From positions 310,001 through 374,000 of the forward strand of contig JAIWNI010000019.1 in the NCBI GenBank assembly GCA_025331435.1: 64,000 nt of DNA, written 5' to 3'. This document shows positions 50,454-62,035 of the stretch, piece by piece. The stretch is from Choanephora cucurbitarum (Eukaryota; Mucoromycota; Mucoromycetes; Mucorales; Choanephoraceae). A program made the position numbers and the translations under genes. The notes beneath the pieces are model-generated. The model ran no database searches. It was not told where the DNA came from and worked only from the letters and a program-made list of their open reading frames with translations. Within the stretch, counting starts at the first letter, position 1. The number at the start of each line of letters is the position of its first letter.

Positions 50454-51316
50454 TCAAATGGAATGAACCTTATAGGGTCTTACTGTAGAATGTTGCTTCC
50501 GAAAAGTGAGACTTACCTAAGACAGAAAGTTAGTTAGTCAAACATATCAAACACAGAATGCGAAAGATCTATCCCCCTTTTTTACTGATGTATTTATAGG
50601 GTAGGATATTAACAGGTCAAATCCTCCAAGTGAATCAGGCCGAAAAAGTAAAAGGGTAGAAAAAAAAAGAGGAAAAAGAAATGAATTGTCATTTCAGTAT
50701 CTATAAGACGTGTGTTATATCTTGGAAGGAAGAGTTCAATCAGATCATCTAAGCACAATAGAATCCTAACTAGAAAGCATATGAAAGTCAAATAAATTAC
50801 GCAAACACTGATTCCAGAGATAAGGTCGGTAGGGTTCGCAGTGAAGTTCCACGCTTCTGATTTATCAGGTTACAATTAGAAAGTTAAGCAAGATTAAAGA
50901 GAGGGTTTTATTAACTTCTAAGGACTAGGTGTTTGATATTGGAATTCTAATGATGTACCCTAATTAAGATACATCAGCTTCGTAATTTTGCGATAAATTG
51001 AGACACGAAAAAAAAAGATACAGAAATTGGTAACTGATGCAAAAAATAGCTTGACACTATTTCATACATGCTTCTATTATAAGTAACATAAATGAGGGAT
51101 CTTCTACTGTCTAATATCTGTTACAGCTCTTACGCCTTTGACTTCCTTCAGTCTATGTATTCTACCATAGTGAGACACTTTAGAGCTTAAATTTATGCAA
51201 ACAGCTTTTTTTAAAACTCATCCCAAAAAGTTATAGGTGAATGGCCATTCAACCAAAGATTTTGCATCGTTAATACACAGATGCTCTATCCTTTCGCCAC
51301 AAAATGGGTCGCTGTA

Positions 51317-51471
51317 CAGTTATCTCCCGATTTAGGGAACTATTTCCGTTCCCTCGATGTCACTCCCTATTTCTCAAAGCAATAATAGGGAATGTTCAGC
51401 GCTAACCAAACTTCGGTTCCCTCAAGACCGTTTCCTAAATCAAAATCGTTCTCTAAATTGGGGAATGACTG
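51317..51471. mobile_element. 155-bp pogo/mariner-like MITE with TA target duplication
   Basis: Terminal inverted repeats of 24 bp, matching 19 of 24, with ends CAGTTATCTCCC (51317 onward) and GGAATGACTG (to 51471). TA flanks both sides (51315-51316 and 51472-51473). CAGT-type ends with TA duplications are characteristic of pogo/Tc1-mariner elements. No coding capacity. It lies about 400 bp upstream of HSE1. Confidence 0.75.
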
Positions 51472-51872
51472 TATCTCATAATGCAATAACAATAAACTGG
51501 TTTTGTTATATCATGCAACAACCGAATAGAGAATCTCAAATCCGAACCTGAGTAAAAGTTTATCAACTAAACCAAAAGCACGCTTTTCACTATCAAAAGC
51601 CTATTTAAAAAAAAACCTTCTAAGCCTTTTATCAAACTCTTAGTTTTGAGAAGGCACAAGAACCAAAGCGTACCAAAAAACTTAATTGCACTGATTTCCC
51701 TTCGTTAAATCTTGTGACAGTCTTGATTCGTTGGTCATTTAAATTATTTCACCGAACAAATGTCGGCATTTCAATCGAGATGCTGCAAGTACTCGTCATA
51801 AGCTATCTATTTTTCGTCCCTCTTTCTCTTCTCTCTCTCTGTTTTTCTTCTTTGTTCTTTAACTCTTTTGAT

Positions 51873-54145
51873 ATGTTCTCTAGGGCTAATCCTTTTGAAG
51901 AGTCAGTCAGTAAGTATAAAGTTATGCTTTTTTATTTTCTTTTTGCAAACTCTCCAAGTACTTATATTATTCAAGCTGCTGCAACCAACGAAAACCTTAC
52001 AGTCGAAAACTGGGAACTCATCTTGGCCGTAACTGATAAGCTTTCTCGAGCAACAACAGAAAGGTAAACTTTTGTTGATACTAAAAAAGAGAAAGACAGA
52101 ATTTATTCAATAAATTCATAGTGCAAGAGACTGTATCGCTGCGGTAGAAAAGCGCTTAAACAACAAAAACTCCAATGTTCAACTATATACTCTTGCTGTG
52201 AGTTTTTTTTCTAAGAAAAAAGGGAGTCAGGGTACGGATGAGAGATTAACTTATTTAAAATTTAGCTATCTGAAGCACTTGTGAAGAACTGCGATATTAC
52301 TGTTCATCGTGAAATTTCGTCTCGCTCGTTTACCAACACGCTTACCAAGCTTGTTCATGATCGAGTAAGCTATTTCGAATACCATTTTTTTTTTCACTAA
52401 CTTCAATATTTGACCTATATTAGTCTATCCACGCCAAAGTTAGACTGAGGATATTAGAGTTCATTCAAATGTGTTCGTTTGAGTTCAGAGCTGACTCTAC
52501 TTTAGGCTTGATGAATGAAGTTTATCAGTCATTAAGAGCTGAAGGTATCCAATTTCCTTCTCCACAAAAGCCTAAGAAGGAGTTCACTCAGGTAAGCCTT
52601 ATTTTGCTCTCCTTCTTTTTTCTTGAATGTCAGGATGATATAGCTTAACAATTTACATGAACAGTCGGAATTGGACAAACAAAAGGAAGAAGAAGAACTT
52701 CAACTCGCTTTGGCACTTTCACTTTCTGAATCAGAGAATCGTCGTAGTTACAAAGTAAGATTTGTTTTACACTAGTTTAAACGCACTTCTCATTTTTCTT
52801 CAAAGACATCCGCTTCTAATGCTACCACTGCTAGTACAAATCAAGTATCAGCCTCAGCTGCTTCCAAGGTTAGATGACAATCATTTGATCATCCTTTTAT
52901 GTGGAAGGTAACTAATATGCCTTTGATTAGTCATCTGATAGCACACCTCAAATCTCTCGAGTAAGAGCATTATATGATTTTCAACCTACAGAACAAGGCG
53001 AGCTTGGATTTGAAAAAGGCGATATCATCCGTGTCATTGAAAGTGTATATCGCGATTGGTGGAAGGGCGAATTACGCGGAAAGACAGGTATTTTTCCTGT
53101 TAACTATGTTGAGAAGATTGTGGACCCTTCTCCCTCTGACTTACTCAAGGAGGCTGCCACTGAGAATGAAGTGATAAATGAGACACGTAATATTGATCGT
53201 TTGCTTGAAATGCTCTCTTCTGCTGATTCTCAATCAAAAAATTCGTTCTCGGATGATGATGAACTTCAAAACCTATACAACAGCACACTTTCTATCCGAC
53301 CTAAACTGGTGAAGCTGATTGAAAAATACAGTTTAAAGAAAGGTTGGTTTATCTCATCTCATACTGTACGATATGCTGTAGAAGATTAAAAGGTTTGATT
53401 AGATGAATTGGTTGCTTTAAATGAAAAATTCATGCAAGCCAGAACTATGTACGACAGTATGCTTTCTAACTCAATTGCAAGATATTCGAATACAGCTGCA
53501 GGACAGTCACCTGTAGGAGCTAACTATGGATACTCATCGTATGGAAATTACGGTTACCAGCCTAATCCATCTCACAATATGCAATCACCTCATTCTCAAC
53601 CCCAGCAACCTCAGCAACAGCTTCAATACCAACAGCCTCAGCAACAACCTCATCAACAACCTCAGCAACAGCCTCAGCAACCCTCATATGATTATCCATC
53701 TCAGTCAAAAAGTCCTGTTGCTCAACACCAACCACAACGTGCTTATTCTTATGAGCAGAATACACCTCAATCAAACACTGCAAACCTTCCTGAACAATTG
53801 CAGCAACAGCCCTCTTATGATTATACCAGTCAGCAACCACAACAATCTTATGCACCTTCATATGATAACTATCAAGCTCCTCCTCCTCAGCAACCACAAC
53901 AGCCAGAATATGGCTATTCAACCGCAGTCCCTTCTACACCTGCGCAAGGTCATACTCCTTATTCTACTGCTAACCAGCCATTGCAACAGCAAGGCTTTTC
54001 TAATAGCCAAGTTACTCATCCTGAAGGACAACAGTATCCTCCCACTCAATACACTACTTCTCCACCTCCTCAACAACCATATAGTATCCCTCAGTCCAAC
54101 ACTGGCTATCCACAACAGCCACAACAACAATCTTACAACTATTAA
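51873..54145 (+). CDS. HSE1: HSE1, ESCRT-0 subunit
   Basis: Partner of Vps27 in ESCRT-0, binding ubiquitinated cargo at endosomes for sorting into multivesicular bodies. Exons 51873-51909, 51976-52063, 52122-52197, 52266-52364, 52424-52591, 52665-52754, 52806-52868, 52931-53342 and 53403-54145 give 591 aa. VHS domain: residues 1-140 (NENLTVENWELIL, HREISSRSFTNTL, SIHAKVRLRILEFI). Ubiquitin-interacting motif: EEEELQLALALSLSESE, about 165-181. SH3: about 217-270 (ALYDFQPTEQGELGFEKGD, DWWKGEL, GIFPVNYVE). A GAT-like helical region follows (DELVALNEKFMQARTMYDSM). The last 220 residues are Gln/Pro/Tyr-rich, low-complexity sequence. The short first exon (12 codons) and its splice to TAATNENL match the family N-terminus. 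Confidence 0.94.
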
Positions 54146-55658
54146 AGGAGGGATCTAGTAAATACGGAGTGATTTTTGATTGTTTCACACTTAGCATAAA
54201 TATAACCCCATATTGTAGTTTGAAGATCGTCTTCATGTAAAGCCTTTCCTAGCTTTTGTGTTGAATTTCCTTTGTCTTATTTAAAAATGATGCTGCGTAA
54301 AGAACAGCTTAAAATGGCTACAAGGGTAGCACACAATAATAGTGTAGACCTTCTTGTTTAAATGAGTAAAACGCAAAATCAAAAAGAAATCCTGCACAAA
54401 TCATTTTCTCTTCTCTTAATACATGTTTCAATGGAGAGTAACAATAGTATCTTTGTACTTTCAGAAATATATATCTCTAGCTTTTCTGAGACATAGTAGT
54501 CAATCAATGTAAGTGTGGAATTTCTTCAGGACACAGGCTATAACAAGCATCTAGTACGCTCAGTTAATGTAAGGATAACCTGGCATCATTTGGTTGTTCA
54601 TGTCAAGATTGAAGTGCTAGATAAACATAGGTATTTGTCTATCGACTTCTTTCAGTGCTTCTATATGTGGTGAGAAGCATCATGGTTAGCATCCAACATT
54701 TTTCTTTAGTTTATCTTGTATACTTCTTACGTAGTTACTAATAACATTCCTTTTATTTGAGTAATCCATTGGTAGTTATGTTTTTAAGGACTACAAAATG
54801 CACTATACGCTGATTTTTCTTTAGTAGTTCTTATGTGATGTTTATAAGTGCAGACCTGCAGCTTTCTGATGGTTTTCGATGCGAGCACTTTTAAACAGTC
54901 TAAATTTTCCTGAGCACCTTGACAAACTGAAACTTGTTCTAATCTCTCTCATGCTCTGCTTCCCAATTCTATACGTAAAGCATACTTCTATTTGAAACGT
55001 AGTATTGATAACTGCTTGTTGAATGCCTTTTTATTGGCAAATTGATAGCATGTTTTTTTGCCATAAGCACAATACTTCTTCCTCCTTTAGGTCAGTTGTG
55101 TTTGATTTAGTAACTATTTTTATGCCAGTTGGTGCCATAGAAAGACTTTGTTTTAATGGTTGGCAGGTTCCTAAGATCGTTAATTATGCGGCTATGTAAA
55201 AACCTCTAATGAAAATCGTCCACTTCTTCGGCTCAATAAATCATGACTTTCTATCTTTTTTTCATCAAAGAAAAGCTCTTATCCTTGTATTGACTTTTGC
55301 ATACATGAGAATGCAAAATGAAAGCAGGAAGAAAGAACCCCAATTTGATCTTTGAAAAGAGTGCAATCATTTAATTTTGAAAACCCGTAATTTGCTATCA
55401 CCGCTGAAACCAATCATTTTAGAGAGCAGACCGAATCACATTGTTTCTTTCTTGTACCCCACAAACTCGGGTTCGGAGAACTAGCCGACCGCCTAGACAA
55501 AATTTAAGCGCTAAGCATAAGAGGGAGAATCAAAACAAGGGAAGCGATAAGGTGGGAAGTGGGCGAGGGAATTCTTTTGTCTTTTTCTCTTCTTTTTACT
55601 TTCTTCTACTCTCATTTCTACTTTTTCGATCTCTCTTTCTGAATCAATAGCATCATAA
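54146..55658. other. Intergenic between HSE1 and the Zn2Cys6 factor
   Basis: 1.5 kb; only short open frames. The last 200 bp are the leader/promoter of the downstream factor. No gene seen. Confidence 0.5.
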
Positions 55659-56895
55659 ATGTCACTTTCAAATTCGCCTCCAAATTCTAGAAAGGTATCG
55701 TCCAAAAATACAACAAATATATCGTGCGAGCAATGTAGAAGACAAAATCGTATTTGTAATTCACAGCGACCTTGTTCGCAATGCTTTGAGGCAAACCAGC
55801 ATTGCGTCTATAGTGTGATATCTGATCAATCTCGTAGCGTCTTCAGTACCCTTACAGCACGTAGAGTAAGTTCAGGCTCTGCCTGTGAAACTTGTCGACG
55901 TCGCAAAACAAAGTGTGATGATGGCTATCCTTGTAACTTTTGTGCTACCAACAACCTAAAATGTGTAAACCACTCCGAAAGAAGGTTATTAGCCAAACAA
56001 CAACAACAACAGCAGCAACAACAGCAACAACACATGAGAACTCAACAAAAACCCATAGAAACTATGGACCGCATTGAAGACCGATTAAGCCGAATAGAAA
56101 GGCTTATGACAGTATTTACACCAAGTCCGCTTTCCTCATCAGCGACGACAAGTAGTCATAAGATGGTCAGACCTCATCGTCACTCAGTACAAGGCATTAA
56201 TGTTGCCAAAGAACAGGCAGAAATGAACATGATGAAAAGACGAGGTAAGAAAGAAAATATAGAGAAAACAAAGCTAAAAGCTATATCGACTCACATGAAT
56301 CCAGAAAAAGGCTCTCCTTATTCATTTTCCAACCCTCGTTACGGCTCGCTCTCACCTTCTTCAACACATACAGCCACTGACATTATAAATGATACTGAGA
56401 GAGCTAACCTGCAGTCTTCCAACACAGTCAACATTGCTAACTCGATGCATAACTTGACTCTTTCTCCAACAATATCATCAAACACAAATTCGCCCTATCC
56501 TCTTACCTCTACTTCTTCACCCATAAGCGGGCTATGGCCTTTATCTCCGCCGGTTTCATCCGGTAAGATCAAGCTAGATCATGTAAGTCAGCTACCTAGT
56601 CCTCCTGACTCAGCAAGAAGTGTCAGTGACAGTGATAGATCAGACGAGTGGAAAACTGGGTTTCCTAGTCTCATGGGTAATTGAATAGAAAGAGAAAGAA
56701 AAATGGGTTTTGAAAACCTTTGTTTATTATGTTTTTTTTTCTTGTCTAGATCAACTATCCAAACGAACATTTGCTCCATCAATCATTGATCACACAACAA
56801 ACCAGTTTCCTATTTATCCATTGACACCACCAGTTAGTCGATCCAACGCTGATTTGCCAGTAACGCTGTCTCCACGACCAAATAGCCATTCGTAA
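55659..56895 (+). CDS. Transcription factor with two tandem Zn2Cys6 clusters
   Basis: Exons 55659-56676 and 56750-56895 (73-nt intron) give 387 aa. Two complete fungal binuclear zinc clusters lie in tandem: residues about 23-49 (CEQCRRQNRIC, PCSQCFEANQHC) and about 77-103 (CETCRRRKTKC, PCNFCATNNLKC). Both keep the C-x2-C-x6-C-x5-C-x2-C-x6-C spacing. A 12-residue polyglutamine tract (codons around 55996-56033) and a short coil (MDRIEDRLSRIERLMTVF) follow, then a serine/threonine/proline-rich C-terminus with repeated PLTPPVS / PLSPPVS motifs. No fungal middle-homology domain is present. Probably a nuclear DNA-binding regulator; targets unknown. Confidence 0.88.
55996..56033 (+). repeat. CAA/CAG polyglutamine repeat
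   Basis: Twelve consecutive glutamine codons of mixed CAA and CAG just after the second zinc cluster of the tandem Zn2Cys6 factor. Length variation between strains would be expected. Confidence 0.85.
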
Positions 56896-57728
56896 TGACA
56901 AAGCCTACCTCTATCTATTGTCATCTCTTTTTTCTTTCTTTATGTTAATATGTACTATTTATAATTAATGCCATATCGAACCATGTTATATTAGATTATA
57001 ATTTGTAATATAAGCAGCCATGAATAATCATTATATCCATCTAATAAAATGATGCTCTTTTAATAGACCAACATTCTCCGGTAAAAGACTATCAAGTTCA
57101 ATTTAACTTATCACTTGTATTCTATTTCTTTACCTGTCACTTTTTTTTTGTAATAAAAGAAAAAGGCAGGGAAGCGTATCATCATTGCTGATTCGGATTT
57201 TTTTTCTTTCTTTTTTATGGTTTGCTAAAATACAACGTAGATAGATCCTCTCAAGTAGTTCAGTTTGTTGGAAAGAAAATCGCTCGAACTTGCCTTTTAC
57301 TCATCTCTTACTTTCATCTATATATAAATGTTTTCATTGTTCATGCTTGGTTCAACAAATAAAGTAACACTGAACTATTCCGAGCGGAAAGTAGGCTAAC
57401 GCAATCATGGGAATAAATAAAATAGAGAAATGTAGTTATGTTTGGCCAATGATATTAGTGATTCGATTGATGTTGTACTGTTCGATGTTACGCTTTACAC
57501 CTACTGCAGTAGTTGATTCGAAGGCATGCTATAATCGACCTCTTTGTATTACTATGATGGATTTTTGGTTTAAATTGTGTGAGAAAGTAAAAAGACCAAG
57601 GCACAACCTAGACGTAACCTTTGTGCAATGGACCAAACTTATGTAAAGCAATGCATGAAAATTGTTTGTATTTAAATCAAATCTTGTCCTCTTTCTCTTT
57701 TTCTTTCTATTGATTAAAACATCTTGTT
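56896..57728. other. Intergenic upstream of the GH31 gene
   Basis: 833 bp. A 79-codon open frame at 57407-57646 has no recognisable features. CT-rich sequence lies just before the GH31 ATG. Confidence 0.5.
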
Positions 57729-60332
57729 ATGCGACAAACGATTCTTGAAGGATTTGAACTGTCGAAACAGGCGCATCCTTTCATCTTTAAAAATCCAAAT
57801 GGCTACACCTGCCAAATTACAGTTATCGATAATAACGTTATTCGAGTGCAAATATTTACAGAACACTACCATCAGTCACAGCAGTATGATAATGTTCTTT
57901 ATAGCATTTACCAAACAGACCAAAACGTCACTATTGAGACGTCTACTTTACGCCTTGTTGTTACACTTACGCCTGCATTCCAACTCAGTTGGTATTCTGT
58001 TGATAGCCAATCACCATTTGCTCAGGATCTAGCGTACAGATCCTATGGCCACGATAAAATGTCAGGCACTGTTTGGCATTACCTAACTGGAAAGGATATA
58101 CATTATTATGGTCTAGGAGAACGATCAGGTGACTTGGATTTGACAGGTAGACACTTTCGTTTGGAACGCATGGATAGTATGGGTTATGATGCAGAAACTT
58201 CTGACCCATTATACAAGTTTTGTCCATTCTATATTGCTTTATCAGATCAAAGCAAAGAGGCATATGGTCTGTATTATAACAATTTTTCAGCAACAGAGTT
58301 TGATTTAGGCAAAGAGATTGATGCAGTAAGTCTTGTTTTCGCAAAAAGAAAATGACTAAGGGCTGTTTGAACTCGTTGTCATTGTTAGATGTGGGGCAAT
58401 TATACATATTATCAAGCCGAATCAGGCCCTCTAGATTATTATATGCTTTATGGTCCTTCTGTTGCTTCAGTTGTTCGCCATTACGCAGACATTACCGGTC
58501 GCCCTCGTCATCTTCCACCTCGGTATTCGCTAGGTTATTTGGCTTCTTCGATGGGCTATGCTGAAGCAGAGAATGCACAGTATCAAATAGAAAACTTTGT
58601 CAAAGCATGCCGAAAATACGACATTCCTTGTGACGGTATACACCTATCCTCTGGTTACACGGTCAACGAACAAGGTGATCGCTGTGTCTTTACGTGGAAC
58701 ACCTCTCGTTTTCCGGACCCTGAAAGACTGGCCAAAGCACTAAATGCCGAAGGAATCAAAATTTTTGCTAATGTAAAACCGTGGTTACTACACCAGAGCC
58801 ATCCTGACTACCAAACTGTATGCCATGCGCGAGGTTTGGTGTGGGACGATGAATCCGATACACCAAGTACAGTGATGCAATGGCGAGCTGGACGCAATAC
58901 CAAGGCAAAAGCGAGTTACATTGATTTCACCAGTCAATCAGGTTATGGATATTGGAAGTCTCATCTGAAGTCGGCTTTACTAAACAAAGGCTACCTGTTA
59001 TGGTTAGACAACAATGAATTCACAATGTATAACGACAGCCATACTTATGCAGGTCAAGTACGTCCTGATGTTTATGATAGTTTGACAACTTTAGGGCCTC
59101 AATTGCCATCGGGCCAAATGACTGCTAAAGAGGCAGGCACAAGTATTCAGACACTGATGATGGCGCAAGCATCTTATGAAGCTTTAATTGAACACAGCCC
59201 AACACAAAGACCATTTCTTATCAGCAGATCAGCTACGCCATATTGTAATCAGCTGGTTACACAAACATGGAGTGGAGATAACAGAACTGATTGGAAAACT
59301 ATCCAGTTCAATGTACCCATGGGGATCAGTGCTGGATTATGCAATATGCCAGCAGGCTATGGTCATGATGTTGGTGGATTTGCGGGACCTAAGCCAGATC
59401 CAGAAATGTTTATACGATGGATTCAACAAGGTGTTTTTTGGCCAAGATTTTGCATTCATTCTTGGAATGATGATAATTCACCTACAGAGCCTTGGATGGT
59501 AATTGAAGGTTTAGAGAAAACGATATGTAATTCTTAAAATTCATTTTCATTCTTACAGTATCCTGAAGCCTTGCCAACGATTCGGGCAGCTATGCATTTC
59601 CGATACAAGTTAATTCCTTATATTTACTCGCTTTACGTACAGTATGCCTATCGATCAGGTGAGCCCTTGATCCGGCCCGTTTTCTATGAGCATCAATACG
59701 ATACATCCACCTATCAACAGCAGTCAGAGTTTATGCTGGGTCCTTCTCTATTAATTGCGCCCGTGTTCAAACCTGGTCAGATTGCTAGGACAGTACATCT
59801 ACCCTCTTGCACTGAATGGTACCATTACCAAACAAGCACATATTATTCATGCCAAAAAAGCGATCGGACAATAGACGTTTCTGCAGCTCTCGATGATGAA
59901 ATAGCTCCACTTTTTATCAAAGCAGGTTCCATGTTATGCTTTGGGAAGTTTATGAAGCATGTCGGTGCAGAGCTTGATAACGAGCGACGTGTTCAAATCT
60001 TTCCTGAGCGTGAAGTTTTAGGACAGAGAAGATATTGTGTAATTTTTGAAGATGATGGCAATACGCTGTATCACGAAACAGGAAAAGCGTATGCTGAAAT
60101 ACATATATGGATGGAAGCTAGAGAAACAACTATCTTAGTAGGACTAGAAATTGTTAATGATGGCTATTTTCCTGATTATGATACTGTCTGGATTACTTGT
60201 CCTATTGAAAATGAAAGGAGAAAGCTTGTATTTGAAGATCAGGAAGAACTTCAGAAATTACCAGAGAAAACGGATTCTGCTACCAACTTGATTTATACCG
60301 GCCTTCCACTGCGCCTAAAAAAAAGCAGTTGA
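57729..60332 (+). CDS. GH31 family alpha-glucosidase (intracellular type)
   Basis: Retaining glycosidase of family GH31, acting on alpha-glucosides or alpha-xylosides. Exons 57729-58325, 58389-59498 and 59559-60332 give 826 aa. N-terminal galactose-mutarotase-like beta domain (GKDIHYYGLGERSGDLD); TIM barrel with nucleophile Asp406 in WLDNNE and acid/base Asp496 in WSGDNR; RSATPYCNQ precedes the latter, and the substrate-site PAGYGHDVGGFAG and HSWNDDN follow. C-terminal beta domains end at residue 826. There is no signal peptide or anchor, so it is probably cytosolic and unlike secreted fungal maltases; it looks closer to bacterial-type GH31 enzymes (impression from memory, not searched). Confidence 0.9.
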
Positions 60333-61342
60333 AGTATATGGTTCTATATCAAGAGGTTAAGTATAACAAAAAAGAAGTTTTTTTTGTCGCAATAAAAGCT
60401 ACATAAGAGAAAGACTTTTTGCTTTCCTAACTACAAGTTGTCTTACAAAATACTCAATTGTATTTATTAAAGCGAATTATTCAAATAAAAGAAAGATTCA
60501 GTATATTGAGTTTAGAGAGCGAGTTATCACTGTGATGGCTGTCTCTCACATACAAATGAAAATGGGGCAAACGATCAACAAGCAAAAAATTCATGATAAT
60601 CATTGGTTGTAAATTGGTTGCTGGGTCATCCCATATAGAGCTGTTGTCTCTCAAAGTAAAAACAATTGGGTTGAGGCATGGTATTAATAAGGACTCATAA
60701 TTATCATGCATGAGCTGTTCACTCTGACAAAAAGCACACAATTGGCTATCGTCATCTTTCTTCAAATAGAACTGCAGCGCTGTTGCTGTTTGATCATTAA
60801 AATGAGATTAGAATATACACCCGAAAAGCAAAGTATTACAAATACACACTTGTCATCCTTAGCCATTATCAGCTTCAATAGTTTATTTCGCCTTTATATA
60901 GATAATTTCTATACCATTCTTTTTGTGCAATGCTAACTTGTCTTTGTGGTTGTGGTGTGCATTAGAGAAACTGCTTCTTATATGGCGGTTTGTGAAAGTT
61001 AGTTCCATTCAAGGCTGCATTGCTGCATAAGCTTCTAGCTTCCACTCAGAGCAACAGATTTGGAAAAAAAAAAGAAATAAGAAACACTATAGAAGGAAGA
61101 GTAAAGTTTAATTTTAGGATACTCTTCATTCCAACATTTAGATGTACACTGATTGCTGAAAACTAAGGCGGAGAGATATGGTACCAGTTAGGTGTGACAT
61201 AAAGTCGTTTTCTTTTTATTCTTATAGCAAGTTAAATAGTTCATTGTAATAAATAAAGTAAAACGCATTAAATAATAAAGGGCGTTTTTAGTCTCTTACA
61301 CTGAGTATGACATACTGTGCCTAATTGTATTTCTAAAGATTT
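60333..61342. other. Interval between GH31 and the YcaC-like gene
   Basis: Apart from the small hypothetical gene at 60481-60866, nothing was recognised; the right part is AT-rich 3' flank of the YcaC-like gene. Confidence 0.45.
60481..60866 (-). CDS. Small hypothetical protein, possible two-exon gene
   Basis: Proposed exons 60866-60848 and 60785-60481 (62-nt intron with GTGTAT donor and AAACAG acceptor) give 107 aa starting MAKDDKSTALQFYLKKDDD. The intron has the usual size for this genome, the phases match, and a TATATAAAG lies at 60899-60891 on the minus strand, just upstream of the ATG. The protein has an LCAFCQSEQ segment and a long hydrophobic/beta-like part (QPMIIMNFLLVDRLPHFHLY). No family recognised. 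It is convergent with the GH31 gene, with stop codons about 150 bp apart. Confidence 0.42.
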
Positions 61343-62035
61343 TTATTTGCCTTGGATAGCAGCTTGAGCACCGTTGAAGGATTCAATGACGTGGGCATAA
61401 GAGATCATACGCTTAGCGAACAAGTTAGCCAAACCGTTGACATCCATACGCCAGTCACGAGCCAATTCACAAGCAACACTGAACCAATTGACGAGTTGAA
61501 CACCAGCTGCTTGCATTCTCATCCAAGAGGCAGTACGGACAGCTTCATCAAAAGTACCAGAAGCATCAGTAACAACAAATACTTCAAAGCCAGCCTTACG
61601 AGCACTCAAGGCAACAAAGGTAACACAGACATCAGTAACAATACCAGAGACAATCAATTGCTTCTTGCCAGTCTTCTTGACAGCCTTGACGAATTCATCA
61701 CTGTCCCAAGCGTTGATTTGACCAGGACGAGCAATGTAAGGAGCATTGGGGAACATTTCCTTAAGAGCAGGGAGCATGGGACCATTAGGGCCGTCTTCAC
61801 GAGAGGTGGTCAAGATGGTGCTGGCGTTGAAGTACTTGGCGGTTTCAGCAAGACCCATAATGCTGTTGAGGTAATCATCAGGCTGATAGTCGCGAACCAA
61901 GTTGAGAAGACCGGTTTGGTGATCAACAAATAAGAAGGCGGCATTCTTGACATCAAGACGGTTGTAAAGATCAGCAGTAACAGTAGAGATCAAGGCAGCA
62001 GCGCCGACAAAAGCAGTAGCAAGAGAGAAACGCAT
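61343..62035 (-). CDS. YcaC-like isochorismatase-superfamily hydrolase with signal peptide
   Basis: Single-exon protein of 230 aa from the ATG at 62035. Residues 1-22 (MRFSLATAFVGAAALISTVT then A) form a classic secretion signal. The mature part is an isochorismatase-fold cysteine hydrolase very like bacterial YcaC: DHQTGLLNLVRD (catalytic Asp38), TILTTSREDGPNGP, PYIARPGQINAW, VSGIVTDVCVTF (catalytic Cys137), FVVTDASGTFDEAVR and WFSVACELARDWR. YcaC substrates are not established; an amidase-type hydrolysis is inferred. Codon choice is highly biased and GC higher than the surroundings, suggesting strong expression. A TATAAATA box lies at 62123-62116 on the minus strand. No intron, unlike most neighbours. 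Confidence 0.9.
   Translation of the reverse strand: MRFSLATAFVGAAALISTVTADLYNRLDVKNAAFLFVDHQTGLLNLVRDYQPDDYLNSIMGLAETAKYFNASTILTTSREDGPNGPMLPALKEMFPNAPYIARPGQINAWDSDEFVKAVKKTGKKQLIVSGIVTDVCVTFVALSARKAGFEVFVVTDASGTFDEAVRTASWMRMQAAGVQLVNWFSVACELARDWRMDVNGLANLFAKRMISYAHVIESFNGAQAAIQGK

Larger units (their letters stand above)
49083..51872. other. Accessory interval between M13 peptidase and HSE1
   Basis: 2.8 kb with a possible gene remnant (50184-50453) and a MITE (51317-51471), listed separately. The first 250 bp include the peptidase promoter. Nothing else was recognised. Confidence 0.45.

Noticed and set aside
53526..54236. Long alternative frames over the HSE1 C-terminus
   Set aside because: The CAA/CAG-rich repeat lacks stops in several frames; only the HSE1 frame continues the spliced upstream exons.
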